Of a stretch of 64,000 nt of DNA, positions 57,355 through 64,000 are shown piece by piece. The stretch's first letter is position 1; every line of letters begins with the position of its first letter. The DNA lies in the NCBI GenBank assembly GCA_022072085.1, contig JAJVII010000051.1, positions 39,819 through 103,818 of the forward strand, read 5' to 3'. The notes beneath the pieces were generated by a model. That model saw nothing but the letters and a program-made list of their open reading frames with translations. It searched no databases and was not told where the DNA came from. The translations under genes and the position numbers were made by a program. Origin of the DNA: Phycisphaerae bacterium. GTDB taxonomy: Bacteria > Planctomycetota > Phycisphaerae > JAJVII01.

Positions 57355-58452
57355 ATGCACATGGCAGGCAAGAAGGGCAAGGCAATTCGGGTCGCGGTCA
57401 TCGGCGCCGGCAGCATCGGGCTGTCCCACGCCAAGGCGATCGTCGCTTCCGGCGGCCAACTGGCGTTCGTTGTGGACGTGAACAAGGCGGCGGCTGAGAA
57501 GATGGCGGCCGACCACGGTGGCCAGCCGGTCGCCGACTATCGCCAGGTCCTCGATCGCGACGACGTCGATGCGGTGACGGTCGCGCTGCCCAACTTCCTG
57601 CACGCCCCTGTCTCGATCGCGGCGCTGAAGGCCGGCAAGCACGTCTTCTGCGAGAAGCCGATGGCGATGAACGTCGCCGAGTGCAAGCAGATAAACGCGG
57701 CCGCCAGGAAGGCCCGCCGCGTATTCCAGGTCGGTCTGCACCACCGGCACATGATCGAGACCGCCGCCGCCAAGGAGCTGATCGACGCCGGCCGCTGCGG
57801 CAAGCTCTACCACGCCCAGGTCAACGCCATCCGTCGCCGCGGCGTGCCCGGGCGCGGCGGGTGGTTCACCACGCGAAGCAAGGCCGGCGGCGGGCCGATG
57901 GCCGACATCGGCGTCCACATGCTCGACCTGACCTGCTACCTGATGGGCCACCCCAAGCCGGTCGCCGTCAGCGCCCAGACCTTCCAGAAGATGATCCACC
58001 GCGATGATTACACCTGCACCGGCATGTGGGCGTCGCCCGTGCCCGGCGGGCCCACCGACGTCGAGGACGCCATCACCGCGCTGATCCGCTTCGAGAACGG
58101 CGCGACCGCCGACCTCCAATGCGCCTGGGCCCTGAACACGGTGACCAACAAGTGGCAGACCGAGGTTTTCGGCGATCAGGCCGGCATCCTTGTCAAGCCC
58201 GGCGACGGCATCGTCGTCGCCGGCCAGGAGGGCAGCCGCCTGGTCGACACGACGCCGCTGCTGCCCAAGGGCGTCAGCCCGTTCAACAACCAGTTCGCCG
58301 CCTTTTTCGAGTTCTGCCGCACCGGCAAGCAGCCCAGGCGCCCGTCGGCCAGCGGCGCGGACGGCCAGTACATCCAGACCCTGATCGACGCGATCTACGA
58401 GTCGGCTGCCGCCGGCCGCGAAGTCCGCATCAAGCCGAGCAGCCTGGCGTAG
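57355..58452 (+). CDS. Gfo/Idh/MocA family oxidoreductase
   Basis: NAD(P)-dependent oxidoreductase of the Gfo/Idh/MocA family, which acts on sugars, inositol or sugar acids. The 365-residue protein has the Rossmann motif VIGAGSIGLSHAKAI near residue 13, FVVDVNKAA, the family-typical VFCEKPMAMNVAECKQI with the catalytic Lys near 101, and GGGPMADIGVHMLDLTCYLMG with His and Asp of the active site. There is no TAT signal. GGAG precedes the ATG at 57355 by seven bases or so; the ATG at 57361 is an alternative. It is followed 58 bases later by the ceramidase-fold gene, possibly the same transcript. The substrate cannot be assigned. Confidence 0.88.
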   Translation: MHMAGKKGKAIRVAVIGAGSIGLSHAKAIVASGGQLAFVVDVNKAAAEKMAADHGGQPVADYRQVLDRDDVDAVTVALPNFLHAPVSIAALKAGKHVFCEKPMAMNVAECKQINAAARKARRVFQVGLHHRHMIETAAAKELIDAGRCGKLYHAQVNAIRRRGVPGRGGWFTTRSKAGGGPMADIGVHMLDLTCYLMGHPKPVAVSAQTFQKMIHRDDYTCTGMWASPVPGGPTDVEDAITALIRFENGATADLQCAWALNTVTNKWQTEVFGDQAGILVKPGDGIVVAGQEGSRLVDTTPLLPKGVSPFNNQFAAFFEFCRTGKQPRRPSASGADGQYIQTLIDAIYESAAAGREVRIKPSSLA

Positions 58453-58510
58453 ACCGGAGCGGCCCGAGCGACAACGCAACGCCGCCGTTCGTGGCGGGGA
58501 TGGATTGCCC

Positions 58511-59836
58511 ATGGCGACCACGTTTGCGGGCTGGGCCGAGACGGAGATCACGCCGCCGCTGGGGCTGCCGCTGGGCGGGCGCGGGCCGCGGGCGACGGTC
58601 GCCACGCGCGTGCTCGACCCGCTGTCCGCCCAGGCGTTCGCGCTCCAGGACGCCGCGGGCACGCGGCTGCTCTGGGTTTCGCTGGACCTGATCGGCATGG
58701 GCCACGCGCTGGCCGAGGCGATCCACCATGACCTGGCGGCTGTCGCCGGCGTGCCCGCGCATCACGTCCTGCTCAACTTCGCTCACACGCACAGCGGTCC
58801 GATCGTCAACTACGACCGCTACATCCCCATCGTCCCGCGTCCGGCCGGGCTGGACGACTACATCGAGCAGTTGCGTCTGCGGCTGGTGCGGCTGGCCGAC
58901 GCTGCGGTCGCGGACCTGGCCCCGGCGCAGATTGCGTGGCGGCAGGGCCGCTCGGATATCGCGATCAACCGCCGCCTACGAATGCCCGATGGTCGCGTGC
59001 AGCTGCGCCCGAACCCGGCTGGCCGTCGTCACGCCGACCTCTGGGTGCTGGACGTGCGGCGCAGCGGCGGGCGGGCCGTGCTCTTCAGTCACGCCTGCCA
59101 CCCGGTGATTGTCTACAAGTACCTCTACGAGGCGATCTCGGCCGACTTCCCCGGCCGGGCCCGCGCGGCCCTGCGGGCGCGCCTCGGCGAGCGGACGCAC
59201 TGCCAGTTCTTCCAGTCGTTCGCGGGCAACGTCCGCCCGCGGGCGCTGGCCGACCTGTCGGCCGGGGTGTTCCGCGACGCGACGGCTGCGGACCTGGCCG
59301 GGGTCGGGGACGAGCTGGCTGCCGACGTCCTGGCGGCGCTTGACTCGCCGGGCGATGAGTTGGCCCCGCGGCTGGCGGCGTCGGAAACCTGGTTCGCCGC
59401 TCCGCTGGTTTCGCCCCCGCCGGGCCCGGAGCGCTGGGGGCGCCTGCTCGACCCGGCTGACTCGATGACGCAGGGGCTGGTCGACTACTGGCGGGGTCGG
59501 TTGGACGGCGGTGAGCCGACGGCGCGGACCTTCCCCTGGCCGATCGGATTGATCCGGCTGGACGCGACACACCGCATCGTTTGGATGGGGGGCGAGGTCC
59601 TCAACGAGTGGCTCGATCTGCTGCGCGGGTGGCTGGGCGGGGGCAAGCTGATGGCCTGGGGCTACAGCCACGAGGTCGCCGCCTACCTGCCGACCGAGGC
59701 CGTGCTCGCGGAGGGGGGCTACGAGATCGAGGTCGCCCCGCTGTTCGGCCGCCAAGGCCCCGGCGGGTTCGCCCCCGGCGTCGAGACCGCCGCCCGCGCC
59801 GCCGTCGCCGAACTGGCGGCGGTCACGGCGCCTTGA
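58511..59836 (+). CDS. Neutral ceramidase-fold (alkaline ceramidase N-domain) protein
   Basis: The 441-residue protein carries motifs of the neutral/alkaline non-lysosomal ceramidase N-terminal domain: TEITPPLGLPLGGRG at the start, LLWVSLDLIGMG, the zinc-site NFAHTHSGP, and LFSHACHPVIVY, then FAGNVRPRAL and the C-terminal WGYSHEVAAYLPTEAVLAEGGYE. Ceramidases have 600-700 residues plus a C-terminal Ig domain; this is shorter and has no signal peptide, as in many bacterial homologues of unknown function that sit in sugar or lipid loci. The ATG at 58511 is preferred over a TTG at 58505. It overlaps the next, convergent gene by 14 bases. Confidence 0.8.
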   Translation: MATTFAGWAETEITPPLGLPLGGRGPRATVATRVLDPLSAQAFALQDAAGTRLLWVSLDLIGMGHALAEAIHHDLAAVAGVPAHHVLLNFAHTHSGPIVNYDRYIPIVPRPAGLDDYIEQLRLRLVRLADAAVADLAPAQIAWRQGRSDIAINRRLRMPDGRVQLRPNPAGRRHADLWVLDVRRSGGRAVLFSHACHPVIVYKYLYEAISADFPGRARAALRARLGERTHCQFFQSFAGNVRPRALADLSAGVFRDATAADLAGVGDELAADVLAALDSPGDELAPRLAASETWFAAPLVSPPPGPERWGRLLDPADSMTQGLVDYWRGRLDGGEPTARTFPWPIGLIRLDATHRIVWMGGEVLNEWLDLLRGWLGGGKLMAWGYSHEVAAYLPTEAVLAEGGYEIEVAPLFGRQGPGGFAPGVETAARAAVAELAAVTAP

Positions 59837-60155
59837 TGCGGACGTGCGGGCGGGCGTGAGGTCCTCCGCTGACCGAGCCGTTGGACGAGATTTCCATCAG
59901 GTCCACGTCGGCGTAGTGCGACCGGGGCAGGCATTGGGCCATCGCGGTCAGCACTCGCTCAGCCGACTCGCGCGACGGGAACGCGACCGCGGCCATGTTG
60001 GCGACCACCATCACCTCACGTTGGACCGCGGCGTTCAGCAGTTCCTTCTGCGTCAGGTTCTCGACAGGCCAGGCCGCCAGACCCTGTCCCTCCTTGCGGC
60101 GCATCCCGCCGCAGAGGATCTTCCACGACCCGATCCGCCAGCCGGTCGTACTCAT
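59823..60155 (-). CDS. Hypothetical protein, 110 residues
   Basis: I do not recognise this family. The 110-residue protein has no signal peptide or membrane segment. Its middle is a likely alpha/beta unit (ELLNAAVQREVMVVANMAAV, SRESAERVLTAMAQCLPR) and the tail is His/Pro/Gly-rich. AAGGAG lies six bases before the ATG at 60155, which supports it as a real gene rather than a chance frame. It converges on the ceramidase-fold gene. The 227-base gap on its other side contains only the promoter of the next gene. Confidence 0.5.
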   Translation of the reverse strand: MSTTGWRIGSWKILCGGMRRKEGQGLAAWPVENLTQKELLNAAVQREVMVVANMAAVAFPSRESAERVLTAMAQCLPRSHYADVDLMEISSNGSVSGGPHARPHVRIKAP

Positions 60156-60347
60156 GCCCCGCTCCTTGTGTTCGTCGCCCCGTGCCCAAGAAATGCCGTC
60201 GCCGCGCGATCGAATGGATGATGGCGATCAGGGCCAAAGAATGGCGGCCGGCCGACCGGTGCGGGCCCGCCGACACAAGGTACAACCCCCTGCCTCCCGG
60301 CAGGATGCGGCCAATCGGAAGGAATCGCTGCCTGTTCCGTCTGCGGC

Positions 60348-60376
60348 TTGCCCGAGCGCGGGCGGGCACTTAAGAT
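60348..60376 (+). promoter_or_regulatory. Leaderless promoter of the SHOCT gene
   Basis: TTGCCC (60348-60353), a 17-base spacer and TAAGAT (60371-60376) are followed by six bases and the ATG at 60383, with no Shine-Dalgarno. The layout matches that of lipA and pyrK. Confidence 0.45.
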
Positions 60377-60382
60377 AATCGT

Positions 60383-60775
60383 ATGCTCGGACGGGCGATA
60401 ACCCCCGCGGCGATGCTGGCCCGCGAAACGCTGACCCGGGACCAGGCGATGGATATCATCGTCTGGGGCTGCGTGCTGATCCTGGTGCTCGTGGCCGCAT
60501 GGGTCGGCCTGCTGTTGCTGCGGCGCCGGATATACTACCGTCGCCAGGCGCGTGAGGTGTCGGCCTGGACGCTGGACGGCGTCCGCGAGCTGCGCGACCG
60601 CGGCATGATCGACGACGCGGAATACGCCCGGATGCGGGCGGCAATCCGCGAGGCGATGATGGCCGGCCGGGCCCGAGAGGAGGCGGCCAGCGATGCCGCT
60701 CCGCCACCGCAGCCGGAGGTTGCGGACGACGAGCCGGCGGGCCCGCAAGGCGACCAGCCGGCAGACGACGTTTGA
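60383..60775 (+). CDS. Membrane protein with SHOCT-type C-terminal motif
   Basis: The 130-residue protein has one membrane segment (about 24-46; MDIIVWGCVLILVLVAAWVG), a basic cytoplasmic junction (LLLRRRIYYRRQ) and, at about 62-90, a short-helix SHOCT-like motif (TLDGVRELRDRGMIDDAEYA), then an acidic Pro/Ala-rich tail. SHOCT motifs are thought to mediate oligomerisation. No enzymatic function is apparent. An internal ATG at 60449 would still keep the membrane segment, but the promoter spacing favours 60383. It ends 89 bases before clpX on the same strand; shared transcription is possible. Confidence 0.7.
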   Translation: MLGRAITPAAMLARETLTRDQAMDIIVWGCVLILVLVAAWVGLLLLRRRIYYRRQAREVSAWTLDGVRELRDRGMIDDAEYARMRAAIREAMMAGRAREEAASDAAPPPQPEVADDEPAGPQGDQPADDV

Positions 60776-60864
60776 TTTGAGGCGACCCCGGAAACTGGCC
60801 GATAAGAGCGTGGGTACGGGGCAGTGACGTGATTTCTGCGCTGTGATGCTGAGGTAGAAGGCAA

Positions 60865-62169
60865 ATGGCTCAATCCAGAGGCGGCAAGACAGGCGGCGGC
60901 AGCGGAAGCGGGGGCGGGCGGCGGAGCAGCGCCTGCAGCTTCTGCGGCAAGGGGCACGCCGAGGCCGGCCCGATGGTCGAAGGTCCCAACGACGTCTTCA
61001 TCTGCGCATCCTGCGTGGAGCTCTGCCACAACATCATCCGCCAGGAGAAACGCAAGCTGCACGCGGCCCGCCCGCCGTTCGACCGCATCCCGCATCCGCG
61101 GCAGATCAAGGAGCACCTGGACCAGTACGTGATCAGCCAGGACCAGGCCAAGAAAGTGCTCGCCGTCGCGGTCTACAACCACTACAAGCGGATCGCCAAC
61201 CTCGACGCTCCCGATGACGAGGTCGAGCTGGAAAAGAGCAATATCCTGCTGATCGGCCCGACGGGCACGGGCAAGACGCTGCTGGCCCGCTCGCTGGCCA
61301 AGTTCCTCAACGTGCCGTTCGCCATCGGCGACGCGACGACGCTGACCGAGGCCGGCTACGTCGGCGAGGACGTGGAGAACCTGCTGCTGCGGCTGCTCCA
61401 GGCGGCCGACTACGACCTGGAGGCGGCGCAGCGCGGCATCATCTACGTCGACGAGATCGACAAGATCGCCAAGACCCAGGAGAACGTTTCGATCACCCGC
61501 GACGTCAGCGGCGAGGGCGTGCAGCAGGCGCTGCTGAAGATGCTCGAGGGCACGATCAGCAACATCCCGCCGCAGGGCGGACGCAAGCATCCCGAGCAGC
61601 AGTACATCCAGATGGACACGAATCACATCCTGTTCATCTGCGGCGGCACGTTCAGCGGCATCGCCGACATCATCCGCAAGCGGCTGGGCCGTCAGATGAT
61701 CGGCTTCGCGTCGGAGAACCAGGGCGGCGTCGATAAGCACACGGACTTGGGCGACGTGCTCGTACAGGTGCAGCCGGAGGACCTGCTGGAATACGGCATG
61801 ATCCCCGAGTTCATCGGCCGCCTGCCGGTGGTCGCGTCGCTGCGCCCGCTGGGCGAGAGCGACCTGGTCCGCGTGCTCACCGAGCCGCGCAACGCCCTGG
61901 CCCGCCAGTATCAGAAGATGTTCGACCTGGAAGAGGCGGAGCTGGAGTTCACCGAGGGCGCCCTGCGGGCCATCGCCAACCGCGCCATCCGCCGCGACAC
62001 CGGCGCCCGGGCGCTGCGGGCGATCATGGAAGAGGTGATGACCGAGATCGTCTACGAGCTGCCCGAGCACGAGCCGGCCGGCAAGAAGTTCGTCATCAAC
62101 GAGGCCGTCGTCGCCGGCAAGGCTTCGCCGTTCCAGATCGATACGACCACGGCCTCCAAGACCGCCTGA
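60865..62169 (+). CDS. clpX: ATP-dependent Clp protease ATP-binding subunit ClpX
   Basis: Hexameric AAA+ unfoldase that feeds tagged proteins to ClpP. The 434-residue protein has the N-terminal zinc domain (Cys24, 27, 47, 50), Walker A GPTGTGKT at 131-138, [11 protein letters not shown] (pore loop 1), Walker [13 protein letters not shown], the RKH pore loop GGRKHPEQQ, and the ClpP-binding loop MIGF. A Gly/Ser-rich leader of about 20 residues is longer than usual. GGTAGAAGG stands before the ATG. clpP is normally upstream; here a SHOCT protein occupies that place and no clpP is in the window. The IGF loop nevertheless predicts ClpP partnership. Confidence 0.97.
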   Translation: MAQSRGGKTGGGSGSGGGRRSSACSFCGKGHAEAGPMVEGPNDVFICASCVELCHNIIRQEKRKLHAARPPFDRIPHPRQIKEHLDQYVISQDQAKKVLAVAVYNHYKRIANLDAPDDEVELEKSNILLIGPTGTGKTLLARSLAKFLNVPFAIGDATTLTEAGYVGEDVENLLLRLLQAADYDLEAAQRGIIYVDEIDKIAKTQENVSITRDVSGEGVQQALLKMLEGTISNIPPQGGRKHPEQQYIQMDTNHILFICGGTFSGIADIIRKRLGRQMIGFASENQGGVDKHTDLGDVLVQVQPEDLLEYGMIPEFIGRLPVVASLRPLGESDLVRVLTEPRNALARQYQKMFDLEEAELEFTEGALRAIANRAIRRDTGARALRAIMEEVMTEIVYELPEHEPAGKKFVINEAVVAGKASPFQIDTTTASKTA

Positions 62170-62199
62170 CCGCCCGCCCGCCGGGACCGGAGAACGCAC

Positions 62200-62364
62200 A
62201 TGGCCTGCAATCGCAAACTCGCCGCCCGCCGACGGGGCAACGCCACCGGATGGATCATCGTCCTGGTCATCCTGCTCGGGCTGGCCGCCGTCGTCGCCTG
62301 GAAGATGGCCACTCACGGGGGCATGCAGGAAACCGCCCCGACCACCCAGCCGGACACCGAGTAG
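62200..62364 (+). CDS. Small single-pass membrane protein, 54 residues
   Basis: A short frame 30 bases after clpX encodes MACNRKLAARRRGNATG, a membrane helix of about 20 residues (WIIVLVILLGLAAVVAWKM) and a short tail ending APTTQPDTE. CCGGAG precedes the ATG by about nine bases. The basic head and hydrophobic helix suggest an N-in anchor with the tail outside. The TTQP tail matches that found in three other exported proteins of this window. Function unknown; could be co-expressed with clpX. Confidence 0.6.
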   Translation: MACNRKLAARRRGNATGWIIVLVILLGLAAVVAWKMATHGGMQETAPTTQPDTE

Positions 62365-62447
62365 CCGCCTCCGCCACGCCGCACATCGAGGCGCGTACAA
62401 TATGGGTACGGCGCCGTCGATGTCGACCGCGCTGCGGAGGACCGGCC

Positions 62448-62636
62448 ATGAACTGCACGCTTGAACTCACCGACCTGGAGTGGGAGTTGATCTACGATCT
62501 GCTGGAGCGCGAGCGACGCGAGTTGCGCCCTGAGATCCGCCACAGCGGCACCGCCTCGGTCCGCGACGATCTCCGCCGGCGGCTGGAGATGGTTCAGGGA
62601 CTTCTGGGGAAGATCCCCCAGCACATCGGCGGCTGA
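62448..62636 (+). CDS. Small hypothetical protein, 62 residues
   Basis: Encodes MNCTLELTDLEWELIYDLLE and then a basic/acidic helical stretch ending KIPQHIGG. Likely two short helices; no signal or membrane segment. GGAGG lies seven bases upstream of the ATG, and TACAAT at 62396-62401 could be its -10. Proteins of this short, charged kind are common next to metabolic genes and I cannot name this one. Its 3' end faces the glycosidase-like gene on the other strand, 17 bases away. Confidence 0.5.
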   Translation: MNCTLELTDLEWELIYDLLERERRELRPEIRHSGTASVRDDLRRRLEMVQGLLGKIPQHIGG

Positions 62637-62653
62637 CCGCTTCGGCCGACCCG

Positions 62654-63871
62654 CTATTGCTCCGCCGCCTGCGTCGTCGGATGTTTGAACGATTCCGCAT
62701 CGTGCCGGACCGGCAGACTCATTGTCACCGGCACGCAGCCCCATCCCGCGATGCGGTCGAAGTTCTTCTGATTCACTTCCTGCCAGCGGAGCATGATCCA
62801 GCTCTCGTGCCCCGGGTTCAGCCAGTCGGCCAGCACCGGCGCCTCGCCCTGCCGCTGATAGGTCATGAACGTCGGCGCCAACGTGTGGCCGATGTCGCAC
62901 TCGCTGGCCTCGGTGATCAGGTTCATCCCCGGGAACCGCCGCTGGGCCTGCCGCAGCCACTCGACGCGGTCCCACACGCCCATGAGCATCGACGCGTCCA
63001 GGCCGACCTCGTCCACGCCGCGATCGGCTGCCAGGCGCAGCTCCGCCCAACCGGCTTCCACGTCCTTCGCGTTGCGGATGTCGCGGATGTGCATCCTGCC
63101 GCTGTCCCACCCCTCGCCGACCTGGCCCGATCGGCCCCACCACATGCCCATCGTCACGCCGGCCCGCTCGAACCGCCGCAACTGGTCGATCGACTCGACG
63201 AGCTTCGCCGGCCACTCGGTCATGAATTCGCACGGGTAGTTGTCGCCCACGCGGTAGAGCCCCGACGGCGCCCAGATCATCACGCGGCAATAGCCGTTGG
63301 CGACCGCCCGGGTGAACATCTCGTCCACGAACGGCTTCCAGCCGGCGCGGTCGATCCGCTGCGTCGGGCTGTAGCCGCGCGGGTTGTCGTCGCCGATGAA
63401 TTTCACCAGCGAGGTCGTCTCGCCGAAGACAGGGCGGCGGTCGGCAGTGTACTTCACCTCGCCGAACCGCTTGCGGAAGTAGTCGCGATAGGGCGCCAGC
63501 GTGTCCAGCCGGTCGGCCGGGGCGGCGAACCGCACCGCAACGCGATAGGCAGCCGTGCGGCCGGGTTCGAGCATCGGCCGATCGCCCGGCACGCGTGCGG
63601 CCCCGTCCACGTGCAGGTCGAAGCCCATGCCGGCCGTTCCGAACCAGGTTCCGCCCTCGCTGTAGGTCACGCCGCGGACGTCATGCCGTTCGGCCAGCAC
63701 GTCGTAGATCAGGCTCATGCCGATCGCGAAGCGGTCATTGTGCATCAGCACGACCGGCGAGTAGAGATCGTCAGGATAAGTCCAGCCGGCCCAGAAGATC
63801 GGCTCGCCCTTCTTCTTCTCGACCGTCCGCCACTGGCCGAGGTCACGGCCGTCCAGGTATGTGAACTTCAT
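62654..63871 (-). CDS. TIM-barrel glycoside-hydrolase-like protein, family unclear
   Basis: From the ATG at 63871 the product has about 405 residues; a TTG at 63889 preceded by an in-frame TAA is the other possible start. An N-terminal beta region (about 1-125; SLIYDVLAERHDVRGVTYSE) is followed by a probable TIM barrel: VMIWAPSGLYRVGDNYPCEF, GVTMGMWWGRSGQ, VDEVGLDASMLMGVWDRVEW (candidate acidic residue), LITEASECDIGHT (candidate second acid) and DWLNPGHESWIMLRW. This layout is like alpha-galactosidase or GH-type clan D enzymes, but I cannot assign a family. No signal peptide is visible. A LacI-type operator overlaps its start region, which fits sugar-controlled expression. Confidence 0.55.
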   Translation of the reverse strand: MKFTYLDGRDLGQWRTVEKKKGEPIFWAGWTYPDDLYSPVVLMHNDRFAIGMSLIYDVLAERHDVRGVTYSEGGTWFGTAGMGFDLHVDGAARVPGDRPMLEPGRTAAYRVAVRFAAPADRLDTLAPYRDYFRKRFGEVKYTADRRPVFGETTSLVKFIGDDNPRGYSPTQRIDRAGWKPFVDEMFTRAVANGYCRVMIWAPSGLYRVGDNYPCEFMTEWPAKLVESIDQLRRFERAGVTMGMWWGRSGQVGEGWDSGRMHIRDIRNAKDVEAGWAELRLAADRGVDEVGLDASMLMGVWDRVEWLRQAQRRFPGMNLITEASECDIGHTLAPTFMTYQRQGEAPVLADWLNPGHESWIMLRWQEVNQKNFDRIAGWGCVPVTMSLPVRHDAESFKHPTTQAAEQ

Positions 63872-63885
63872 GCCTAAGTAGAACC

Positions 63886-63901
63886 GCAAAACGATTTACG
63901 C
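63886..63901. promoter_or_regulatory. Putative LacI-family operator
   Basis: GCAAAACGATTTACGC is a near-palindrome around a central CG (six of eight positions match between halves), the shape of LacI-family operators. It covers the start region of the leftward glycosidase-like gene and lies 57 bases before the rightward partial gene. No LacI-type gene other than the GntR/LacI hybrid is in the window. Confidence 0.45.
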
Positions 63902-63957
63902 AAAAAGTCCCATCCTGACGACCTTGTTCTTGGCGGCGGAGCCGCCGGGAGGTCGCC

Positions 63958-64000
63958 ATGGGACATGGCATCAGGTTGACGCCCGACCAGTGGGACGAAC
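63958..64000 (+). CDS. Start of an unidentified gene, cut by the window edge
   Basis: GGGAGG lies six bases before an ATG at 63958 that opens MGHGIRLTPDQWDE before the sequence ends. Only 14 codons are visible, too few to name it. The words resemble the start of DNA-binding or transposase helices, but this is not evidence enough. It is divergent from the glycosidase-like gene and could share the operator between them. Confidence 0.4.
   Translation, partial: MGHGIRLTPDQWDE

Noticed and set aside
60156..60382. Transposase fragment between the 110-residue gene and the SHOCT gene
   Set aside because: Short frames there show no transposase motif and no terminal repeats were found.

Overview
The window is high-GC DNA (mid to high 60s percent GC by inspection) with long spurious frames on both strands. 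It looks like a free-living bacterium of the Planctomycetota, most likely a Phycisphaerae-like lineage. The support is: a C-terminal VPEP sorting tail on a secreted protein, a capsule/EPS locus, a polysaccharide-degradation locus whose proteins are secreted, many intergenic palindromic repeats of types I associate with planctomycete-like genomes, and a recurring TTQP linker in exported proteins. The lineage call is inference; no rRNA or ribosomal protein is present to test it.

Layout. 0-5.8 kb: phosphate-binding lipoprotein pstS behind a three-unit Pho-box-like repeat, a PhyH-type dioxygenase, a Nudix hydrolase, a possible stand-alone small RNA with its own promoter and terminator, pyrK-pyrD, and a small membrane protein. 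6.2-15.6 kb: proC, a DUF1638 gene overlapping aroA by ATGA, bifunctional putA, a transglutaminase-like lipoprotein and a threonine-aldolase-like enzyme. 16-27.5 kb: an exopolysaccharide locus with flippase, sulfotransferase, methyltransferase and a GT39-like membrane glycosyltransferase, facing a leftward operon of TPR/SPOR lipoprotein, Wza-like exporter, Wzz-like co-polymerase, a kinase-dead-looking CpsD homologue and an O-antigen ligase. A 277-bp TA-flanked inverted-repeat element sits inside that operon. 27.7-33.8 kb: acyl-CoA-ligase-like enzyme, a diiron-type beta-lactamase-fold protein, a GntR/LacI-like hybrid regulator, and a PEP-CTERM beta-strand-repeat protein behind a textbook sigma-54 promoter.

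33.9-51.5 kb is a one-direction carbohydrate locus: an epimerase, a GGCT-domain fusion of unknown function, heparinase II/III-like lyase, YetA/PcRGLX-like protein, a large NHL-type propeller, a YesU/DUF1961-like protein, a GH42-like enzyme, a VOC protein, an Ldh2-type dehydrogenase and a parallel beta-helix protein with an ExbD-like tail. The trio YetA-like, YesU-like and GH42 also occurs in the rhamnogalacturonan cluster of Bacillus subtilis, so pectin-type side-chain breakdown is the best guess for the locus. 51.5-57.2 kb: lipA divergent from gcvT-gcvH-gcvPA-gcvPB, a lipoylated glycine cleavage system with its lipoyl synthase. 57.3-64 kb: a Gfo/Idh/MocA oxidoreductase, a ceramidase-fold protein, small membrane or hypothetical genes, clpX, and a TIM-barrel glycosidase-like gene with a LacI-type operator at its start.

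Regulatory reading: several genes (pyrK, lipA, the GntR-like regulator, the GGCT fusion, a SHOCT protein) have a -10 hexamer 6-8 bases before the ATG and no Shine-Dalgarno, so they are probably translated from leaderless mRNA. Neighbours such as proC, gcvT and the lyase genes have ordinary leaders. No tRNA, rRNA, CRISPR array or complete transposase gene was recognised.
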